Below the pieces are notes generated by a model. That model was not told the DNA's origin and did no database searches. It was given only the letters and a program-made list of their open reading frames with translations. From Gulosibacter molinativorax (GTDB lineage: Bacteria; Actinomycetota; Actinomycetes; Actinomycetales; Microbacteriaceae): 64,000 nucleotides of DNA. The first letter of the stretch is position 1. Each line of letters begins with the position of its first letter. The translations under genes and the position numbers were made by a program. The stretch covers positions 186,001-250,000 of the forward strand of contig NZ_CP028426.1 of assembly GCF_003010915.2 (NCBI RefSeq). Reading direction: 5' to 3'. Below are positions 61,844-64,000 of the stretch, piece by piece.

Positions 61844-62296
61844 ATGAACAGCACAGAAACGGACATCCCCGCGGACGCGGACGAGGCGAAGACCGCGAAC
61901 CGTCGGTATGCCAACCTCGACGAGGCACTGCAAGCGCAGGGCGTGCCCGAGTCGAACCACGAGTTCATTCGCAAGTTCGTCGACGGGCTCGACGTGATCG
62001 GGTTCTACGCTCGCAGCGGCTACATCAAGGCGATTCGGCGATCGCTGGGTCCAGCCATTCAAATCCATTCGGGATACTCGACCGGTTTTCGATCGGAGAT
62101 GGAGATTTATGCGGTGCTCGGCGACGTCGAACATTCGGAGGGAAAGCGCGGCTGGACGGTCACGCATCCACGCCGAAAGGTGCCGGTGACCGACAGCGGC
62201 AAGGCACCCAAGCAGCGCGAGATCGAATATCCGATCTGCCCCGAGTGCTTCATGACGCTGCCCGCCACGGGAAAGTGTGACGACTGTGACGTCTGA
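61844..62296 (+). CDS. unknown protein with C-terminal zinc-ribbon-like Cys pairs
   Basis: I do not recognise the first 110 residues (LDEALQAQGVPESNHEFIRKFVDGLDVIGFYARSGYIKAIRR ... HSGYSTGFRSEMEIYAVLGD). The last 30 residues carry two CxxC pairs, CPEC and CDDC, typical of a zinc ribbon (residues about 133-149). The GGATAGG upstream of the ATG supports translation, and there is no membrane segment or signal peptide. The protein is probably cytosolic, binding nucleic acid or protein. It is 85 bp after the LppP/LprE gene. Confidence 0.65.
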   Translation: MNSTETDIPADADEAKTANRRYANLDEALQAQGVPESNHEFIRKFVDGLDVIGFYARSGYIKAIRRSLGPAIQIHSGYSTGFRSEMEIYAVLGDVEHSEGKRGWTVTHPRRKVPVTDSGKAPKQREIEYPICPECFMTLPATGKCDDCDV

Positions 62297-62382
62297 GTAG
62301 TTCTAGAAAGGCTGGGGAGCTCAACGTAGCCCCGGCACGACGTCGGCGTGCTCAGCAGGTAACGAAAAACGGGAAGAGCTCG

Positions 62383-62757
62383 CTAGCGACGCTCCACAAT
62401 CTCCTTGCCGAGCGGCATGAGAGAAACGGGTACGAGCTTGAAGTTCGCGATGCCGAGCGGAATGCCGATGATCGTGATGCACAGCGCGATGCCGGTGACG
62501 ATGTGCTCGAGCGCGAGCCACCAGCCGGCGAGCAACACCCAGATAATGTTCCCCAGCAGGGCACCGACGCCAGCGCCGGGCTTCTCCACCACCTCGCGGC
62601 CGAACGGCCACAGGGCATAGACGCCGATTCGCGCGGCGGCGATGCCCCACGGGATCGTGACGATCAGGATGCACATGATCAGCGCCGCGAGCATGTAGCC
62701 GAGGAACAACCAGAACCCGGAGAGCACGAGCCAGATGATGTTCAAGAGCGTCTTCAT
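62383..62757 (-). CDS. YccF domain inner membrane protein
   Basis: The 124-residue protein has two repeats of the YccF domain: LNIIWLVLSGFWLFLGYMLAALIMCILIVTIPWGIAAARIG and GNIIWVLLAGWWLALEHIVTGIALCITIIGIPLGIANFKL, each with two membrane helices and a following P-F/L-GxEIV motif. Four helices in total. Function of YccF proteins is not known. It is divergent from the EI24 gene with 35 bp between their starts. Confidence 0.9.
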   Translation of the reverse strand: MKTLLNIIWLVLSGFWLFLGYMLAALIMCILIVTIPWGIAAARIGVYALWPFGREVVEKPGAGVGALLGNIIWVLLAGWWLALEHIVTGIALCITIIGIPLGIANFKLVPVSLMPLGKEIVERR

Positions 62758-62792
62758 AGCCCTAGTTTGACAGGGTTTGAAATAATCGCCGG

Positions 62793-63530
62793 ATGCGTGG
62801 CTTTTGGCAGGGTGTTCGGATGCTCCTTCGCGGCTTCGGGTGGTGGAAGATCAACCCGGGGGTCATGGCGGCGGGGCTGATCCCCGCGCTCATCGTCGCG
62901 ATACTGCTCACTGCGGCGCTCGTCTGGCTCGGGTTTTCGCTCCCCGACATCGTCGCGTGGCTCACGCCCTGGACGAGTGGCTGGGTCGATTGGCTCGCGA
63001 ACGTCACCCAATTCGTGGTCGGCGCGGCAGTCTTCATCGGTGCGCTCATCATCGCGGGATTCACGTTCACCGCAGTCACCCTCGTCGTTGGCGAACCGTT
63101 CTACGACCGCATCTGGAAGAGCGTCGAGCGGCACGAATTCGGTACCGTCCCAGAGAGCGGATACAGCTTCTGGGGGAGCGTTGGCGATTCGCTCCTGCTG
63201 ATCCTCAAAGGTATTGGGATCGCGATCGTGACGGCGCTCTTGGGCCTCATCCCGGTCGTCGGTGGCTTGATCGGCGCGGCCGTCGGCCTCCTGCTCGGAG
63301 GCTGGGTCTTGGCGGATGAGCTCACTTCGCGGGCACTCACGGCGCGCGGCATCGAGCCGGGCGATCGAGCGCAGCTGCGGGGTGCGAAGCGAGGCAAGAC
63401 TCTGGGCTTCGGTGCCGCGACGAGCGCGTGCTTCCTCATCCCGCTCGGCGCGGTGTTCACGATGCCCGCAGCCGTCGCCGGCAGCACGCTCCTCGCGCAC
63501 GACCTGCTGCAACCAGAACCTGAGGCCTAG
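62793..63530 (+). CDS. EI24 family membrane protein
   Basis: A 245-residue protein with four to five membrane regions (about residues 20-50, 70-100, 125-175, 205-230), the family block FGWWKINPGVMAAGLIPALIVAILL at the start and ALLGLIPVVGGLIGAAVGLLLGGWVLADE in the middle, which match EI24 (PF07264; CysZ-like). In E. coli CysZ is a sulfate channel; here the role is unproven. The ATG at 62793 has no Shine-Dalgarno but AATAAT lies six bases upstream, compatible with a leaderless message. Confidence 0.85.
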   Translation: MRGFWQGVRMLLRGFGWWKINPGVMAAGLIPALIVAILLTAALVWLGFSLPDIVAWLTPWTSGWVDWLANVTQFVVGAAVFIGALIIAGFTFTAVTLVVGEPFYDRIWKSVERHEFGTVPESGYSFWGSVGDSLLLILKGIGIAIVTALLGLIPVVGGLIGAAVGLLLGGWVLADELTSRALTARGIEPGDRAQLRGAKRGKTLGFGAATSACFLIPLGAVFTMPAAVAGSTLLAHDLLQPEPEA

Positions 63531-63602
63531 CCGAGAACGCCAGACGCGGTGCTCCGAGGCAATTTGCTCCGGGGCAAAGCGCTCCGCGCGTCAGGTCGAT
63601 TG

Positions 63603-63995
63603 CTAGCGCATCGATTCCGAGCGCTGCCGAATCGGGCGCGTGACCTGCTTCGCGAGGCAAGACGGGATGCCGACCACCGCATCCGCATCCTCCGCGGCAT
63701 ATGCGCTCGGTGACTTACCGACGAGCTCCGAGAAACGCGTGCTGAAGGTGCCGAGGGAAGAGAACCCGACCTCGAAGCACACCTCGGTGACGCTGAGGTC
63801 GCCACGACGCAGCAGCGCCATCGCGCGCTCGATACGACGGGTCATGAGATAGGAATACGGCGACTCGCCAAACACGCGCTTGAACTCGCGGCTGAGGTGG
63901 CGGCCGGACATGTTCGAGCCGCGCGCGAGCGCCTCGACGTCGAGCGGCGAGGCGTACTCGCGATCAATGCGATCGCGCACGCGGCGGAGCGTCAC
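63603..63995 (-). CDS. AraC-type HTH regulator (right edge)
   Basis: The 130-residue product is an AraC DNA-binding domain (two HTHs: LDVEALARGSNMSGRHLSREFKRVFGESPYSYLMTRRIERAM and LRRGDLSVTEVCFEVGFSSLGTFSTRFSELVGKSPSAY) followed by about 30 extra residues. No ligand domain is present, as in the small AraC regulators that stand beside VOC-protein genes. The first start in the window is GTG at 63995, five bases from the edge, so the protein may begin further right and be incomplete here. Confidence 0.85.
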   Translation of the reverse strand: MTLRRVRDRIDREYASPLDVEALARGSNMSGRHLSREFKRVFGESPYSYLMTRRIERAMALLRRGDLSVTEVCFEVGFSSLGTFSTRFSELVGKSPSAYAAEDADAVVGIPSCLAKQVTRPIRQRSESMR

Positions 63996-64000
63996 GAGGG

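Overview
The window is high-GC chromosomal DNA from an actinobacterium, most likely a member of the Microbacteriaceae; the genus cannot be fixed from sequence alone. Supporting signs are the block ileS-folC-DUF4233-ndk-rne-rplU-rpmA-obg-nadD-rsfS, two tandem clpP genes in front of clpX, a T-box leader on ileS, a ValS without the long C-terminal coiled coil, GTP-type PEP carboxykinase, LpqH-like and LppP/LprE-like lipoproteins, and heavy use of GTG/TTG starts. Many starts were moved inward from the longest open frame on the basis of Shine-Dalgarno spacing or family N-termini.

Layout. 0.3-5.6 kb: a small unknown gene, a FUSC-type membrane protein and a proVWX/opuA-type glycine betaine uptake operon closed by a strong hairpin. 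5.7-10 kb: the protein quality-control block tig, clpP1-clpP2, clpX. 10-11.5 kb: two tandem lipoproteins of LpqH-like pattern. 11.5-16.8 kb: a beta-CASP metallo-hydrolase fused to a DUF1737-like tail, a GntR(YtrA)-ABC exporter operon with a palindromic operator, and a flavin disulfide oxidoreductase. 16.8-23.8 kb: VOC protein, M3 oligopeptidase, two small unknown genes, valS and a TetR regulator. 23.9-32.5 kb: purine-type NCS2 permease, pckG, and a peptide/nickel-type ABC importer. 32.6-36.2 kb: a LiaSR-like two-component system co-transcribed with a DUF4097-like anchored protein, then TetR. 36.2-51.3 kb: tandem repeats, T-box, and the long housekeeping block ileS to rsfS, interrupted by a reversed agmatinase-family gene and a DUF3237 gene. 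51.3-54.4 kb: EamA transporter, GlcD-type oxidase, TauE/SafE permease. 54.5-55.9 kb: a complete ISAs1-family insertion with perfect ends and a 9-bp target duplication lying at the promoter of tRNA-Ala(GGC). 56-64 kb: DUF1990, SnoaL-like protein, a second NarL-type two-component system next to a 14-TM drug exporter, LppP/LprE lipoprotein, a zinc-ribbon unknown, YccF, EI24 and an AraC-type regulator at the right edge.

The most interesting observation is regulatory: the second two-component system (57340-59198) and the adjacent MFS exporter (59287-60936) each carry the same 14-bp palindrome exactly 60 nt before their GTG start, followed by a second, degenerate copy at the same offset. This looks like an autoregulated drug- or envelope-stress-responsive efflux module. 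Several other genes have an extended -10 element six nucleotides before the start codon and no Shine-Dalgarno sequence, so leaderless mRNAs appear common here.
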